Positions 29,558 through 38,417 of a DNA stretch of 64,000 bases are shown here, in pieces (position 1 is the first letter of the stretch; each line of letters begins with the position of its first letter). Source of the DNA: Plantactinospora mayteni (lineage in GTDB: Bacteria; Actinomycetota; Actinomycetes; Mycobacteriales; Micromonosporaceae); contig NZ_BONX01000023.1 in assembly GCF_016862935.1 (NCBI RefSeq), forward strand, positions 372,001 through 436,000. The letters are read 5' to 3'. The position numbers and the translations under genes are program-made. The notes under the pieces were generated by a model. The model saw only the letters and a list, made by a program, of their open reading frames with translations, did not search any database and was not told the origin of the DNA.

Positions 29558-29629
29558 CCTAGGGCTCCGGACGCCCTGCGGTGACCCGACTCACCGTCGC
29601 CCCGCCGCCCCCGGACGGGGCACCCGGGG

Positions 29630-30037
29630 TCAGCCGGCCGCGTCCAGCGCCTCCCGTACGGTCGCCATCATCGCCGCCTCACTCGGGCTGATCCCGTCGT
29701 GCGCCCGGGCCACCTCCTCGGTGGCCCGCAACACCGCCGAGCGATAGCTGGCCACCTCGTCGGGTGCCTTCGAGCGGAGGATCTCCACCGAGCGGCGCAG
29801 CGCCGGCAACACCGTCGCCGGCACCTCGGCCGGCGACCCGCCGGGCAGCCGGGGCAGGGCACCGGTGGTGAGCAGCTCCCGGACCAGCCCGGTGGTGCCG
29901 GCGAAGGCGTTCGAGGCGGCCAGACTCTCCTTGATCATGGAGAACGCGCCGGGTTCGGCGCTCGACACCAGGAAGACCGCGCCGAACGCGGCCCCCTTCA
30001 GGGTCGCCCGCTCCTCATCGGTCAGCGGCAACGTCAC
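29630..30037 (-). CDS. conserved hypothetical protein
   Basis: 135 residues, helical and soluble (LTDEERATLKGAAFGAVFLVS, SMIKESLAASNAFAGTTGLV, SEAAMMATVREALDAAG). No cofactor or catalytic motif is visible. It resembles small actinomycete proteins of unknown function that follow an acetyltransferase gene. GTG 30037 overlaps the GNAT stop (GTGA), so the two proteins are co-translated and may act together. The 5' extension of this frame to 30235 lies inside the GNAT gene and is not real. Confidence 0.78.
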   Translation of the reverse strand: MTLPLTDEERATLKGAAFGAVFLVSSAEPGAFSMIKESLAASNAFAGTTGLVRELLTTGALPRLPGGSPAEVPATVLPALRRSVEILRSKAPDEVASYRSAVLRATEEVARAHDGISPSEAAMMATVREALDAAG

Positions 30038-30855
30038 GGATTCGGAGTGTAGACGTACGGCGTGGTGGTGGTGACCGGGACGAAGCCGAGCCGCTGGAGA
30101 ATCGGCCGGCTGTCCTCCGAGGCGTCCACCTGCAACAGGCTGAAGCCCCGGGCGTCGGCCAGCCGGGCCCGGTGGGCCAGCAGCGACCGGTAGATGCCCC
30201 GGCGGCGCCAGTGCGGCAGGGTCGCCCCGCCCCACAGGGTGCCGAACCGGGTACCGGAGACGAACCGGATCCAGGCGGCGCTGACCAGCTCGTCGTCGGT
30301 CTCGGCGACCACGATGGTCAGCGGCGGCTGGTCCAGCTCGGCACCGACGGCCAGCTCCCGTTCCAGCCCGTCGGCCAGCCAGCTCCCGTCGTCGTCGCCA
30401 CCCCAGACCCGCGCCTTCAGCTCCGCGATCCGGTCCAGGTCCGCGCGCTCGGTCACCTCACGCAGGCGTACCCCCTCCGGCGGCACCGGCAGCGTCGCCG
30501 CCAGCGACGCGACCGGGCCGATCACCACGGTCTCCCGCTCCTCCGGGGCGAAACCGGCGGCCACCAACCGGTCCGGCAGATCGGCCGGCTGGTCGTGGCC
30601 GTGCAGCTTCCACTCGACCGACTGGCCCAGCCCGGCGAAGTGGTCCCGCTGCCGCGCGATCAACTCGTCCAGCGCCGCCCCGGTCAGCCCACCCAGGTCG
30701 CGGTAGGTGAGGAAGCCGGCCCGGTCCAGCCCCTCGATCCGCAGCAGCGGACCGTCCCGGTCCACCGTCACACCCGGCGGCACCGGCTCCGGCGGGCGGG
30801 CCCGCAACTGGTTGTCGTAGGCCGTCCGCAGTAGGTCGGCGTCAAAGTCTGTCAC
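30034..30855 (-). CDS. GNAT-family N-acetyltransferase
   Basis: 273 residues. The C-terminal half carries the GNAT core: VRLREVTERADLDRIAELKARVW, an acceptor-strand region IVVAETDDELVSAAWIRFV, the acetyl-CoA loop LPHWRRRGIYRSLLAHRARLA (R/Q-x-x-G-x/A-like WRRRGIY) and FSLLQVDASEDSRPILQRLGF. The N-terminal 120 residues look like a degenerate second GNAT repeat. Substrate unknown. GTG 30855 is divergent from the DUF202 gene with a 42-base gap. Confidence 0.87.
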   Translation of the reverse strand: MTDFDADLLRTAYDNQLRARPPEPVPPGVTVDRDGPLLRIEGLDRAGFLTYRDLGGLTGAALDELIARQRDHFAGLGQSVEWKLHGHDQPADLPDRLVAAGFAPEERETVVIGPVASLAATLPVPPEGVRLREVTERADLDRIAELKARVWGGDDDGSWLADGLERELAVGAELDQPPLTIVVAETDDELVSAAWIRFVSGTRFGTLWGGATLPHWRRRGIYRSLLAHRARLADARGFSLLQVDASEDSRPILQRLGFVPVTTTTPYVYTPNP

Positions 30856-30897
30856 CCGCCCAGGCTAAGCGCGCTGTCCACCCGATAATCTCCGAAC

Positions 30898-31290
30898 GTG
30901 TACCAGGCGGTCCGGCGGTGGTTCGACCCCCGTGAGCTACGGGAGGTCGGCGAGACGCCGGACTACCGCTTCTCGCTCGCCAACGAACGCACCTTCCTGG
31001 CCTGGCTGCGTACCGGGCTGGCGCTGATCGCCGGTGGGCTCGCCGTGGCGCAGTTCCTGCCCCCGATGCCGGTACCGCACCTGCGCGAGGCACTCGCCGT
31101 GGCCCTGCTGCTGCTCGGCGGCACGGTGGCGGTGCGGGCGGTGGACCACTGGGCGCGTACCGAGCGGGCCATCCGGCTCGGCCACGAGCTTCCGGCCTCG
31201 CGGTTTCCCGCCGTACTCGCCCTGCTGATCGGGCTCGGTGCCGTACTGCTGGTGGTGGCGGTCCTGGTGCAGGCCGCCCGGAACCCGTGA
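30898..31290 (+). CDS. YidH-like DUF202 membrane protein
   Basis: 130 residues, three transmembrane helices, with the DUF202 signature SLANERTFLAWLRTGLALIAGG at the beginning of the fold. The role of YidH/DUF202 proteins is unknown. GTG 30898. Its stop overlaps the start of the second DUF202 gene (GTGA); YidH and YidG homologues are commonly paired like this. Confidence 0.9.
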   Translation: MYQAVRRWFDPRELREVGETPDYRFSLANERTFLAWLRTGLALIAGGLAVAQFLPPMPVPHLREALAVALLLLGGTVAVRAVDHWARTERAIRLGHELPASRFPAVLALLIGLGAVLLVVAVLVQAARNP

Positions 31291-31631
31291 GCCCGGAGCG
31301 GGAGGGGCCGGGGCAGGTGGGGTCGGAGCGAGAGGGGTCGGGGCGGGACGCTGGGCTGGCCGGCGAGCGGACCCGGTTGGCGTGGCGGCGCACCGTACTG
31401 GCCGTCGGCGTGGTGGCGGTGCTCACCGCCCGGCTGGCCCTGTCGAACGGGACGGTCGGGGCGCTGGTCGCCGCGCTGGCCGGGCTGGGCTGGCTCGGCG
31501 TACTGGTGGCGACCTTTCCGCGGTTCGCCGGCCGGCGCGGCGACCCCGGTCGGGCGTTACCGGTGGCCGCGCTGGTCACCGCCGGTTTCGCCGGACTCGG
31601 CCTGCTACTGGTGCTGGCGTCGGTGCGCTGA
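31287..31631 (+). CDS. second DUF202 membrane protein (YidG-like)
   Basis: 114 residues. After a 20-residue charged lead (SPEREGPGQVGSEREGSGRD) comes LAGERTRLAWRRTVLAVGVV, a shorter DUF202 motif, then two further hydrophobic segments. GTG start coupled to the upstream DUF202 gene. The two probably form a hetero-oligomer in the membrane (inference from constant pairing). Confidence 0.87.
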   Translation: MSPEREGPGQVGSEREGSGRDAGLAGERTRLAWRRTVLAVGVVAVLTARLALSNGTVGALVAALAGLGWLGVLVATFPRFAGRRGDPGRALPVAALVTAGFAGLGLLLVLASVR

Positions 31632-31658
31632 CGGGATCGAGTACGTCATCATGGCCAG

Positions 31659-32084
31659 ATGGTCCGCCTCTACGCGCTCCTCGCCATCGGACAGCTCATC
31701 CTGGCCGTCGTCGCTCTGATCAGCTGCCTGTCGGCCGAGGACGACGAGATCCGCGCGCTCCCCCGGTTCGCCTGGGTTCTGATCATCCTGTTCTTCCCGC
31801 TGGTCGGCTCGATCGCCTGGTTCGTCGCCGGCCGCCCGGCCAGCCCCGAACGGCCGGTCGCCGGTGGTCGCCCGGCCGGTGGTCGCCCGGCCGGTGGTCG
31901 GGACCGCCGGCCGCCGCTGGCCCCCGACGACGACCCGGAGTTCCTCCGTTCCCTGGACGACGAGCGGTCGAAGCGGGACCGCGAGCTGCTCGACACCTGG
32001 GAGCGGGACCTCCGCCGCCGGGAGGAGGAGCTGCGGCGCCGGGAGAGCCCGCCACCCCGGGAAGAGGACAAGCCAGACGCCTGA
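31659..32084 (+). CDS. PLDc_N-domain membrane protein
   Basis: 141 residues. Two N-terminal transmembrane helices with ALPRFAWVLIILFFPLVGSI, the phospholipase-D-nuclease N-terminal domain also found at the start of cardiolipin synthases, but no HKD catalytic motif, so it is a stand-alone membrane domain. A Gly-Gly-Arg-Pro-Ala repeat (GGRPAGGRPAGGR) and a charged Glu/Arg coiled-coil-like tail follow. ATG 31659, 27 bases after the DUF202 pair. Confidence 0.82.
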   Translation: MVRLYALLAIGQLILAVVALISCLSAEDDEIRALPRFAWVLIILFFPLVGSIAWFVAGRPASPERPVAGGRPAGGRPAGGRDRRPPLAPDDDPEFLRSLDDERSKRDRELLDTWERDLRRREEELRRRESPPPREEDKPDA

Positions 32085-32198
32085 CCGACGGCCGTCCACG
32101 GCCATAGCCGGCTCCGACGGCACCCGGCTCCGACGGCTCCCGGGCACCGGGGTGATGGTGCGGGCTGCCCGGTGACGGTGCCAGGCACAATCGAGCGC

Positions 32199-32440
32199 GT
32201 GCAGATCGCCATGCTCGGGCCGCTGGAGGTCACGGCCGACACCGGGGCACCGGTGCCGGTCAGCGGTCCCCGGCTGCGCCGGCTGCTGATCCTGCTCGCG
32301 CTCGACGCCGACCGGGTGGTCGACACCGGCCGGCTGATCGACGGGCTGTGGGAGAACGAACCACCGGCGGGTGCGGCGAACGCGTTGCAGGCGCTGGTCT
32401 CCCGGCTCCGGCGTACCGTGCCGGACGCGCCGATCGAGTC
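32199..32440 (+). pseudogene. truncated BTAD/AfsR-SARP-type regulator
   Basis: From GTG 32199 the frame reads VQIAMLGPLEVTADTG, then VSGPRLRRLLILLALDADRV, then LIDGLWENEPPAGAANAL and VSRLRRTVP. That is the OmpR-like winged helix that begins BTAD/SARP regulators of secondary metabolism. After about 80 residues the similarity stops (…DAPIE) where the bacterial transcriptional activator domain should follow; the frame continues only as Pro/Arg-rich nonsense. I read it as a deletion remnant, lying beside a DrrAB-like exporter it may once have regulated. Confidence 0.7.
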
Positions 32441-32552
32441 GCATCCGACCCGCGACCCGCCCCGGGCACCGGCCCCGCGCCGCCGCACCCAGGCCGGCTC
32501 GCCGCCGCACCGGGCCGCCTCGCCCCGCACCCGAGCCGCCTCACCTCCCGTG

Positions 32553-32601
32553 GCGCCGCGCCTCGGCGGCGCGTCCCGGGATGCCGCCGCCCGGGCGGCG
32601 G
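32553..32601 (-). terminator. GC-rich hairpins after the ABC permease gene
   Basis: Two hairpins immediately downstream of the permease stop: GCGCCGC-GCCTCG-GCGGCGC (32553-32572) and the perfect 18-base palindrome CCGCCGCCCGGGCGGCGG (32584-32601). Neither is followed by a T-run, as is usual for actinobacterial terminators. They could serve either strand. Confidence 0.4.
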
Positions 32602-32606
32602 ACGGC

Positions 32607-33413
32607 TCACACCCGCCGCATCACCGCCCGGACGGCCAGCGGGGCGAAGACCACCGCGATGCCGAGTCCCCAGAGCAGCGAGGTGACGATCGGTCCCGAC
32701 TCCGGACCGGAGACCAGCAGCCCGCGCAGCGCGTCGGCCAGCGTGGAGACCGGGTTGACCTTCACCCAGGCCTGGAGCCAGCCGGGCATGCTCTCGGTCG
32801 GCACGAAGACGTTGCTGGTGAAGGTCAGCGGGAAGATCACCATGAAGCCGAAGATCTGCACCTTGTCCGGCTCGCTCACCAGCACACCGACCAACACCGA
32901 GATCCAGGCGGCGGCCAGCGAGAAGGCGAGCAGCAGCGCGAACGCGCCGAGTACGCCGAGCGGGCCGGTACCGATCCGGAAGCCGAGCACCATGCCGATG
33001 CCGAGCAGCAGCGCGATCGACCACGCCTGTTTGACCGTGTCGGCGAGGATCCGCCCGGCCAGTGGCGCCCAGCGGGCGATCGGCAGCGAGCGGAGCCGGT
33101 CGAAGACTCCCTTGGTCAGGTCGGTGTTCAGCCCGAACCCGGTGGTCATGGTGGCGAAGAGCGCGTTCTGCACCATGATGCCGGGCAGCATGAACCGCAG
33201 GTAGTCGGTGGGGCTGTCGGCGATCGCGCCACCGAAGACGTACGTGAAGAGCAGCACGAACATCAGCGGTTGGATGCTCAGGTCGAGCAGTTCCATCGGG
33301 TTGTGCTTGATCTGGACCAGGCTCCGCCAGGCCAGCGTCATGGTGTGCCGGATCCCGACCAGCGGGCTGACCCGCCGGGTGGGCACCGGCGCCGGTGCGC
33401 TGATCGTCGTCAT
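32607..33413 (-). CDS. ABC-2 type exporter permease (DrrB-like)
   Basis: 268 residues with six transmembrane helices of the ABC-2/DrrB family: WRSLVQIKHNPMELLDLSIQ, then PLMFVLLFTYVFGGAIA, GVFDRLRSLPIARWAPL and the late FVPTESMPGWLQAWVKVNP with LADALRG. Such permeases export polyketides, drugs or lipids. ATG 33413 overlaps the ATPase stop (ATGA), so the two are coupled. Hairpins follow the gene. Confidence 0.92.
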   Translation of the reverse strand: MTTISAPAPVPTRRVSPLVGIRHTMTLAWRSLVQIKHNPMELLDLSIQPLMFVLLFTYVFGGAIADSPTDYLRFMLPGIMVQNALFATMTTGFGLNTDLTKGVFDRLRSLPIARWAPLAGRILADTVKQAWSIALLLGIGMVLGFRIGTGPLGVLGAFALLLAFSLAAAWISVLVGVLVSEPDKVQIFGFMVIFPLTFTSNVFVPTESMPGWLQAWVKVNPVSTLADALRGLLVSGPESGPIVTSLLWGLGIAVVFAPLAVRAVMRRV

Positions 33414-34372
33414 GCCGGCACCTCCGCCAGTTCGGTCCCGTCCTCGGCCCGGTGTCCGGTCAGCGACAGGAAGACCTCGTCCAGGCTCGCGCCCCGCAGC
33501 GCGAGTTCGGCGATGGTGACGTCGGCGTCTTCGAGCCGGCGTACCACCGCGGGCAGCACGTCGCCGCCGCTGACCGGGACCGTCGCGGTGTGCTGGTTCA
33601 GCTCCGGCTCGGCACCGGCCACCTCCCGCAGCACGCCGACCACCATGGCCAGGTCGCCGGGGTCGGCCGGGCGGACCACCAGCGCCTGCCCGCCGACCTT
33701 CGCCTTCAGCTCCTCCGAGGTGCCCTGGGCGATCACCCGACCATGGTCGATCACCGCGATCTCGTCGGCGAGCTGGTCGGCCTCCTCCAGGTACTGCGTG
33801 GTGAGCAGCACGGTCACCCCCGATCCGACGAGGTCCCGGACGATGCCCCAGAGTTCGGTACGGCTGCGCGGGTCCAGCCCGGTGGTCGGCTCGTCCAGGA
33901 AGAGCACCCGGGGCCGGCCGACCAGGCTCGCCGCCAGGTCCAACCGCCGCCGCATGCCTCCGGAGTACGTCTTCGCCGCCCGGTCGGCCGCGTCCGAGAG
34001 GTGGAACTCGGCGAGCAGTTGCCGGGCCCGGGCCCGGGCGTCGCCCCGGGAGTACCCGAGCAGCCGGCCGATCAGCAGCAGGTTCTCGGTGCCGGTCAGC
34101 GTCTCGTCGACCGAGGCGTACTGCCCGGTGAGGCCGATCACCTGCCGCACCTGGTGCGCCTGGCGGAACACGTCGTACCCGGCGACCGTGGCGGTGCCGG
34201 CGTCCGGCCGGAGCAGGGTGGCGAGTACCCGTACCGCGGTGGTCTTTCCGGCCCCGTTCGGGCCGAGCAGGCCGAAGACGGTCCCGGCTCGTACCCCCAG
34301 ATCCACTCCGGCCAGGGCGGTGGTCTCGCCGAAGCGTCTGACCAACCCCTCGGCCCGGATGGCGTAACTCAT
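33410..34372 (-). CDS. ABC exporter ATP-binding protein (DrrA-like)
   Basis: 320 residues: Walker A GPNGAGKTT, Q-loop in LTGQYASVDETLTG, signature YSGGMRRRLDLAASL, Walker B VLFLDEPTTGLD and the switch TQYLEEADQLADE. After the ATPase domain comes the DrrA-type C-terminal extension (about 225-320). ATG 34372 follows GGGAGA by 7 bases; ATG 34396 is an alternative. Partner of the downstream permease. A truncated regulator lies on the other side of that permease. Confidence 0.93.
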   Translation of the reverse strand: MSYAIRAEGLVRRFGETTALAGVDLGVRAGTVFGLLGPNGAGKTTAVRVLATLLRPDAGTATVAGYDVFRQAHQVRQVIGLTGQYASVDETLTGTENLLLIGRLLGYSRGDARARARQLLAEFHLSDAADRAAKTYSGGMRRRLDLAASLVGRPRVLFLDEPTTGLDPRSRTELWGIVRDLVGSGVTVLLTTQYLEEADQLADEIAVIDHGRVIAQGTSEELKAKVGGQALVVRPADPGDLAMVVGVLREVAGAEPELNQHTATVPVSGGDVLPAVVRRLEDADVTIAELALRGASLDEVFLSLTGHRAEDGTELAEVPA

Positions 34373-34614
34373 CAACTGTCTCCCGTCGGTCTTCATCGGT
34401 GCCCCAGCATGACCAACGGGTCTGACTCTGGGCTGACACCAGCCGTTCGGTGCTGACAACCGGCTGACACGCACGGTCGGCGACCGGCTGGTGCGGAGTA
34501 CGCCGTTCCGGGGACCTGTGACCGTGGCCGGCCGTAGCATGGCCCAGATCGGTGCCCACCACCCCTCGCACCGCTGGTTGGCGCGTGGCCGCGCCCGGGC
34601 GAAGGACGATAGGC

Positions 34615-36657
34615 ATGGCACACGGGGTGGTGATCGGGCCGGTATGGCCGGCTGACGGGTCGCCGGAGCCCGACGACCGCCGGCCCCGCCGACCGCGGTG
34701 GCTCGGGGGTTCACCGGCGGGGCTCGGCGCGCTGACCTTCGGGCTGACCCAGGCGGTACTGCTGTTCTGGTGGGCCGCCCGCTATCCCGGCCTGTTCAGC
34801 CCGGACTCGCTCGACCACGTCTGGCAGGCCACCACCGGCAACTGGAACACCCACCACCCGGTCAGCTACACCGGACTGGTCTGGCTGTCGATCCGGCTCA
34901 CCGGCGGAATCGGCGCGCTGACCCTGGTGCAGACCACCGCCCTGGCGGCCGGCCTGGCGTACGCGGTCACCGGCCTGCGCCGGATCGGCGGCCCGGCCTG
35001 GGCCTGGGTCACGGCGGCGGTGGTGGTCGTCGCGCTGCCTCCGGTCGGCATCTTCACGGTCTGCGTCTGGAAGGACGTGCCGTTCGTCGTCTGCCACGTC
35101 TTCCTGCTCGGCACGGTGGCCCGGCTGCTCGCCGCACGCAGGCTGTTCGCCGTGGGTCGCCTGCGCGCCACAGGCCGGATGCGCGCCACCGACCGGATGT
35201 TCACCGGACGCGGACCGGACGCCACCGGTGCTCGGACGACGGAAGCCACCGGTGCTCGGGCGGCGGCACCCGGGCGTGGCCCGGAGAGTGGCTGGCCAAG
35301 CCGGGAAGACCTCGGTGCGATCGTCCGGCACGCCGCACCTGCGCGCTGGGCGGCCCGACTGCCGGCCGGAAACGCCCGACGGATGCCCTGGGGCCTGCTC
35401 GGTGTCCTCGTCGCCGAGCTGACCCTGGCCTGCCTGTTCCGGCAGAACGGCTTCGTGGTGGTGGCGATCGTCACCGTGCTGCTGGCGGTACTGCTGCGCG
35501 GGGTGGCGCTCCGGATCCTGCTCGCCGGGGTGGTGGCCGCCACGGTCGCACTGCTGACCAACTGGAGCCTGCTGCCCGCCCTCGGGGTACGGGACAGCGA
35601 GTCCATAGTGGCCTACGAGGCGTTCCTCGCCGACCTCGCGATCGGGTACGCCGAGCAGCCGGCCGACTTCCCCGCTGCCGACCTGGCGCTGATGACGAAG
35701 GTGGCGCCGCTGGTGCACTGGCGGCAGTCGGCGGACTGTTACACCGTCGACTCCACCGTCTACCACCCCGACTTCGACCGCCAGGTTGCGGCGGAGCACC
35801 ACGACGAACTGCTGTCGGCCTGGTGGCGGCTGGTACGCCGGTCGCCGGGGACGGTGCTCTCCGCCCGGGTCTGCCGGGGCTCGATCGCCTGGCGGCCGAC
35901 CCCGGCCGGCGGGTTGCGGGCCAACCCGACCGCCTGGGCGTTGCCGATCTACCTGGAACGGGATCCGAGGTTCCAGCGGGAGGAGGTACTGGCGGTCGCG
36001 TACAGCCGGCCGTTGAGCGAGCGGGTCAGCGACGTGGCGGACGTGCTCGCCAGCCGGGTCGGGCAGCCGGAGTGGCTGCTGTGGCGTGGCGCGACCTGGG
36101 CCTATCTGGCGTACCTGACGGTCGGGCTGCTGGCCTGGCGTCGGCGGGACCGGGCCCTGCTGGCCCTGGCCACCCTGAGCCTCGGCAACCAGCTCTCGGT
36201 ACTGGCCGTCAACAACGCGCAGGCCGCCCGCTACATGGCCGCGCCCTTCGTCCTCGGCGTACTGCTGCTGCCGCTGCTCGCGGCCCGTGACCCGGAACAG
36301 ACCGGTCCGGAGGGGCGGGACGCGAACCGGGGCTGGTGGACCGGCGGGTCGGCCGGGGCCGGCGAGGAGCCGCCGCTACGGGTCACCGACCTGACCGTGG
36401 TCGCCGAACCCGGCCTCGCCGACCCGGCCGACCCGGATCACCAGCTCGACCCGGCACACCAGCTCGAAACGACGGACCAGCTCGACCCGTCGGACCGGCC
36501 CGACCCGGCATACCCGCTCGGCCCGGCGGACCGGCGCGAAACGCGCCGGCGGCGCGACTGGACCGAGCAGGTGGACGCGGCGGACGAATCCGGGCTGCGG
36601 GCACCGCCGATCGGCCCGGCCGAGTGGTGGACCGACCCCGCCGACCGGTCCCGTTGA
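34615..36657 (+). CDS. large polytopic membrane protein, possible glycosyltransferase-like
   Basis: 680 residues with about ten transmembrane helices. A short conserved-looking loop after TM1 (YPGLFSPDSLDHVWQATTGNWNTHHPV) resembles the first loop of GT-C-type and related actinobacterial membrane proteins of unknown function. A hydrophilic insertion (about 185-255) and a C-terminal tail of 90 residues rich in Asp-Pro pairs (DPADPDHQLDPAHQLE) are probably disordered. No nucleotide-sugar motif is seen. ATG 34615 follows GAAGGA. It is divergent from the ABC exporter. Confidence 0.8.
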   Translation: MAHGVVIGPVWPADGSPEPDDRRPRRPRWLGGSPAGLGALTFGLTQAVLLFWWAARYPGLFSPDSLDHVWQATTGNWNTHHPVSYTGLVWLSIRLTGGIGALTLVQTTALAAGLAYAVTGLRRIGGPAWAWVTAAVVVVALPPVGIFTVCVWKDVPFVVCHVFLLGTVARLLAARRLFAVGRLRATGRMRATDRMFTGRGPDATGARTTEATGARAAAPGRGPESGWPSREDLGAIVRHAAPARWAARLPAGNARRMPWGLLGVLVAELTLACLFRQNGFVVVAIVTVLLAVLLRGVALRILLAGVVAATVALLTNWSLLPALGVRDSESIVAYEAFLADLAIGYAEQPADFPAADLALMTKVAPLVHWRQSADCYTVDSTVYHPDFDRQVAAEHHDELLSAWWRLVRRSPGTVLSARVCRGSIAWRPTPAGGLRANPTAWALPIYLERDPRFQREEVLAVAYSRPLSERVSDVADVLASRVGQPEWLLWRGATWAYLAYLTVGLLAWRRRDRALLALATLSLGNQLSVLAVNNAQAARYMAAPFVLGVLLLPLLAARDPEQTGPEGRDANRGWWTGGSAGAGEEPPLRVTDLTVVAEPGLADPADPDHQLDPAHQLETTDQLDPSDRPDPAYPLGPADRRETRRRRDWTEQVDAADESGLRAPPIGPAEWWTDPADRSR

Positions 36658-36684
36658 CCGCTGCGACGAGCGCGGGCAGCCGGG

Positions 36685-38307
36685 TCAGGCGAGGTTGGAC
36701 GAGCGCGGGTAGGCGTCGGCCGGGTCGGTCAGTACGTTGACCAGGTACGGCACCCGGGCGTCGAACGCCCGCTCCAGCGCCGGCCCCAGGTCGGCCGCCT
36801 TCGCCACCGTCTCACCGGCACCGCCGAGCGCGGTCACCACCTGGTCGTACCGCAGCTCGGGCTGGAGGTCGGCGGCGACGTCGTAGCCGTACATGCCGCG
36901 CATCGGGTGCTTCTCCAGGCCCCAGATGCCGTTGTTGCCGACCACGATCACCACCGGCAGCTTCTGCCGGACCAGCGACTCGACGTCCATCAGTGAGAAG
37001 CCGGCCGCGCCGTCGCCCATCAGCACGCAGACCTGCCGGTCCGGGTAGCTCACCCGGGCTCCCATCGCGTAGCCCATCCCGGTGCCGAGGCAGCCGTACG
37101 GGCCGGGGTCGAGCCAGGTGCCGGGCTGGGCCGGCTCCAGGTAGCGCCCGGCGTACGAGACGAAGTCGCCGCCGTCGCCGATGGTGACCGCGTCCGGGGC
37201 GAGTACCCGGCGCAGTTCGCCGTAGACCCGGGCCGGCTTGATCGGGTCGGTCTCGGCCGCCATCGCCGCCGCGTCCCTGGCCCGGGCGGCCTCCTCGGCG
37301 GTACGCAGCCCGTCGATCCACTGCTCGTGGTCGGCCCGCTCACCGGAGTAGTCGGCGAAGGCGGTCAGGATCAGCCGCAGGTCGCCGGCCGGACTGACGG
37401 CCGGCTCGACGTGCTGGGCCCGCTGGCTGGGCGCGTCCACCACGTGCACGACCCGGGCGTCGCCGAAGTCGCCGAAGCCGAGCCGGAAGTCCAGCGGGGT
37501 GCCGACCACCACGACCAGGTCGGCGCCGCCGAGCGCGGCCCGGCGGGCCTTGGCGAAGCTGAGCGGATGGCCGGGCGGCAGCGCGCCCCGCCCCATCCCG
37601 TTGGTGAAGACCGGTACCCGGAGCGCCTCGGCGGCGGCCCGCAGCGCCTCGACGGCATCCCCGGCGTACACGTCGGAGCCGGCGACGATCACCGGGCGCT
37701 CGGCCCCGGCGATCAGCCGGACGGCCGTCGCCACCTCGTCCGGGTCCGGCTCGACGGGCACGATCGCCGGTCCGGCCGGCGGCGCCACCTCACCGGTGGA
37801 GAAGACCACCTCCAGCGGCAGGTCCAGGAAGACCGGCCCCCGGTGCGGGGTCAGCGCCTCGGTCAGCGCCCCGGCCACCGCACCCGGCACGTCGTCGGTC
37901 GACCAGACCGTGGCCGCGTGCTTGGTGACCGGGGCGACCAGCGGGACGTGGTCGATCTCCTGGAGGCTGCCCGAACCCCAGCGGAAGGCCGGGGCGCGAC
38001 CGCCGAGCACCAACACCGGGGAGGCGTTGAAGAACGCACTGGTCAGCCCGGAGATCCCGTTGGTGACCCCGGGACCGGCGGTGAGGACGGCCAGCCCTGG
38101 CCGGCGCTGCAACTTGGCGACCGCCTCGGCGGCGAAGACAGCGGACTGCTCGTGCCGGACGTCGTAGATCGGAAAGTCGGTACGGTGCGCCGCGTCGTAC
38201 AGCGGGAAGACGTGGCCGCCGGAGAGGGTGAACATCTCCCGCACGCCGTACGCCCGCAGGGCCGCCAGGGCCAGGTCGCCGCCGTGTCCTTCGATCCGTT
38301 CCGTCAT
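36685..38307 (-). CDS. TPP-dependent acetolactate-synthase-like enzyme
   Basis: 540 residues with three TPP-enzyme domains. The catalytic Glu lies in DVRHEQSAVFAAEAVAK, the middle FAD/ADP-binding-like domain includes PVIVAGSDVYAGDAVEAL, and the metal/TPP motif is MGDGAAGFSLMDVESL ending at NNGIWG. It could be an anabolic acetolactate synthase large subunit without its own small subunit, or a 2-hydroxyacyl-CoA/oxalyl-CoA lyase-type relative; no regulatory subunit gene is adjacent. ATG 38307 follows AGGAG by 5 bases; GTG 38313 is an alternative. It ends tail-to-tail with the preceding membrane protein. Confidence 0.87.
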   Translation of the reverse strand: MTERIEGHGGDLALAALRAYGVREMFTLSGGHVFPLYDAAHRTDFPIYDVRHEQSAVFAAEAVAKLQRRPGLAVLTAGPGVTNGISGLTSAFFNASPVLVLGGRAPAFRWGSGSLQEIDHVPLVAPVTKHAATVWSTDDVPGAVAGALTEALTPHRGPVFLDLPLEVVFSTGEVAPPAGPAIVPVEPDPDEVATAVRLIAGAERPVIVAGSDVYAGDAVEALRAAAEALRVPVFTNGMGRGALPPGHPLSFAKARRAALGGADLVVVVGTPLDFRLGFGDFGDARVVHVVDAPSQRAQHVEPAVSPAGDLRLILTAFADYSGERADHEQWIDGLRTAEEAARARDAAAMAAETDPIKPARVYGELRRVLAPDAVTIGDGGDFVSYAGRYLEPAQPGTWLDPGPYGCLGTGMGYAMGARVSYPDRQVCVLMGDGAAGFSLMDVESLVRQKLPVVIVVGNNGIWGLEKHPMRGMYGYDVAADLQPELRYDQVVTALGGAGETVAKAADLGPALERAFDARVPYLVNVLTDPADAYPRSSNLA

Positions 38308-38417
38308 CGCCACTCCTGTCGTCCGCCGTGCCTGCCGCTCGTCCGCGCCGTGATCCTGCGAGGTTACCGGCCGGTCGGGAAGAAGATGAACGACACTCGG
38401 CTATCCCTGGGCAGGGG

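Larger units (their letters stand above)
32085..32606. other. 522 bases between convergent genes holding a regulator remnant and hairpins
   Basis: No intact gene. The region contains the 5' remnant of a BTAD-type regulator (32199-32440), then about 165 bases of very GC-rich sequence with two strong hairpins just before the stop of the leftward ABC permease gene. Confidence 0.6.

Noticed and set aside
36663-36712. Direct repeat GACGAGCGCGGGYAG near the end of the acetolactate-synthase-like gene
   Set aside because: Only 15 bases, two copies, one of them coding sequence; probably chance in GC-rich DNA.
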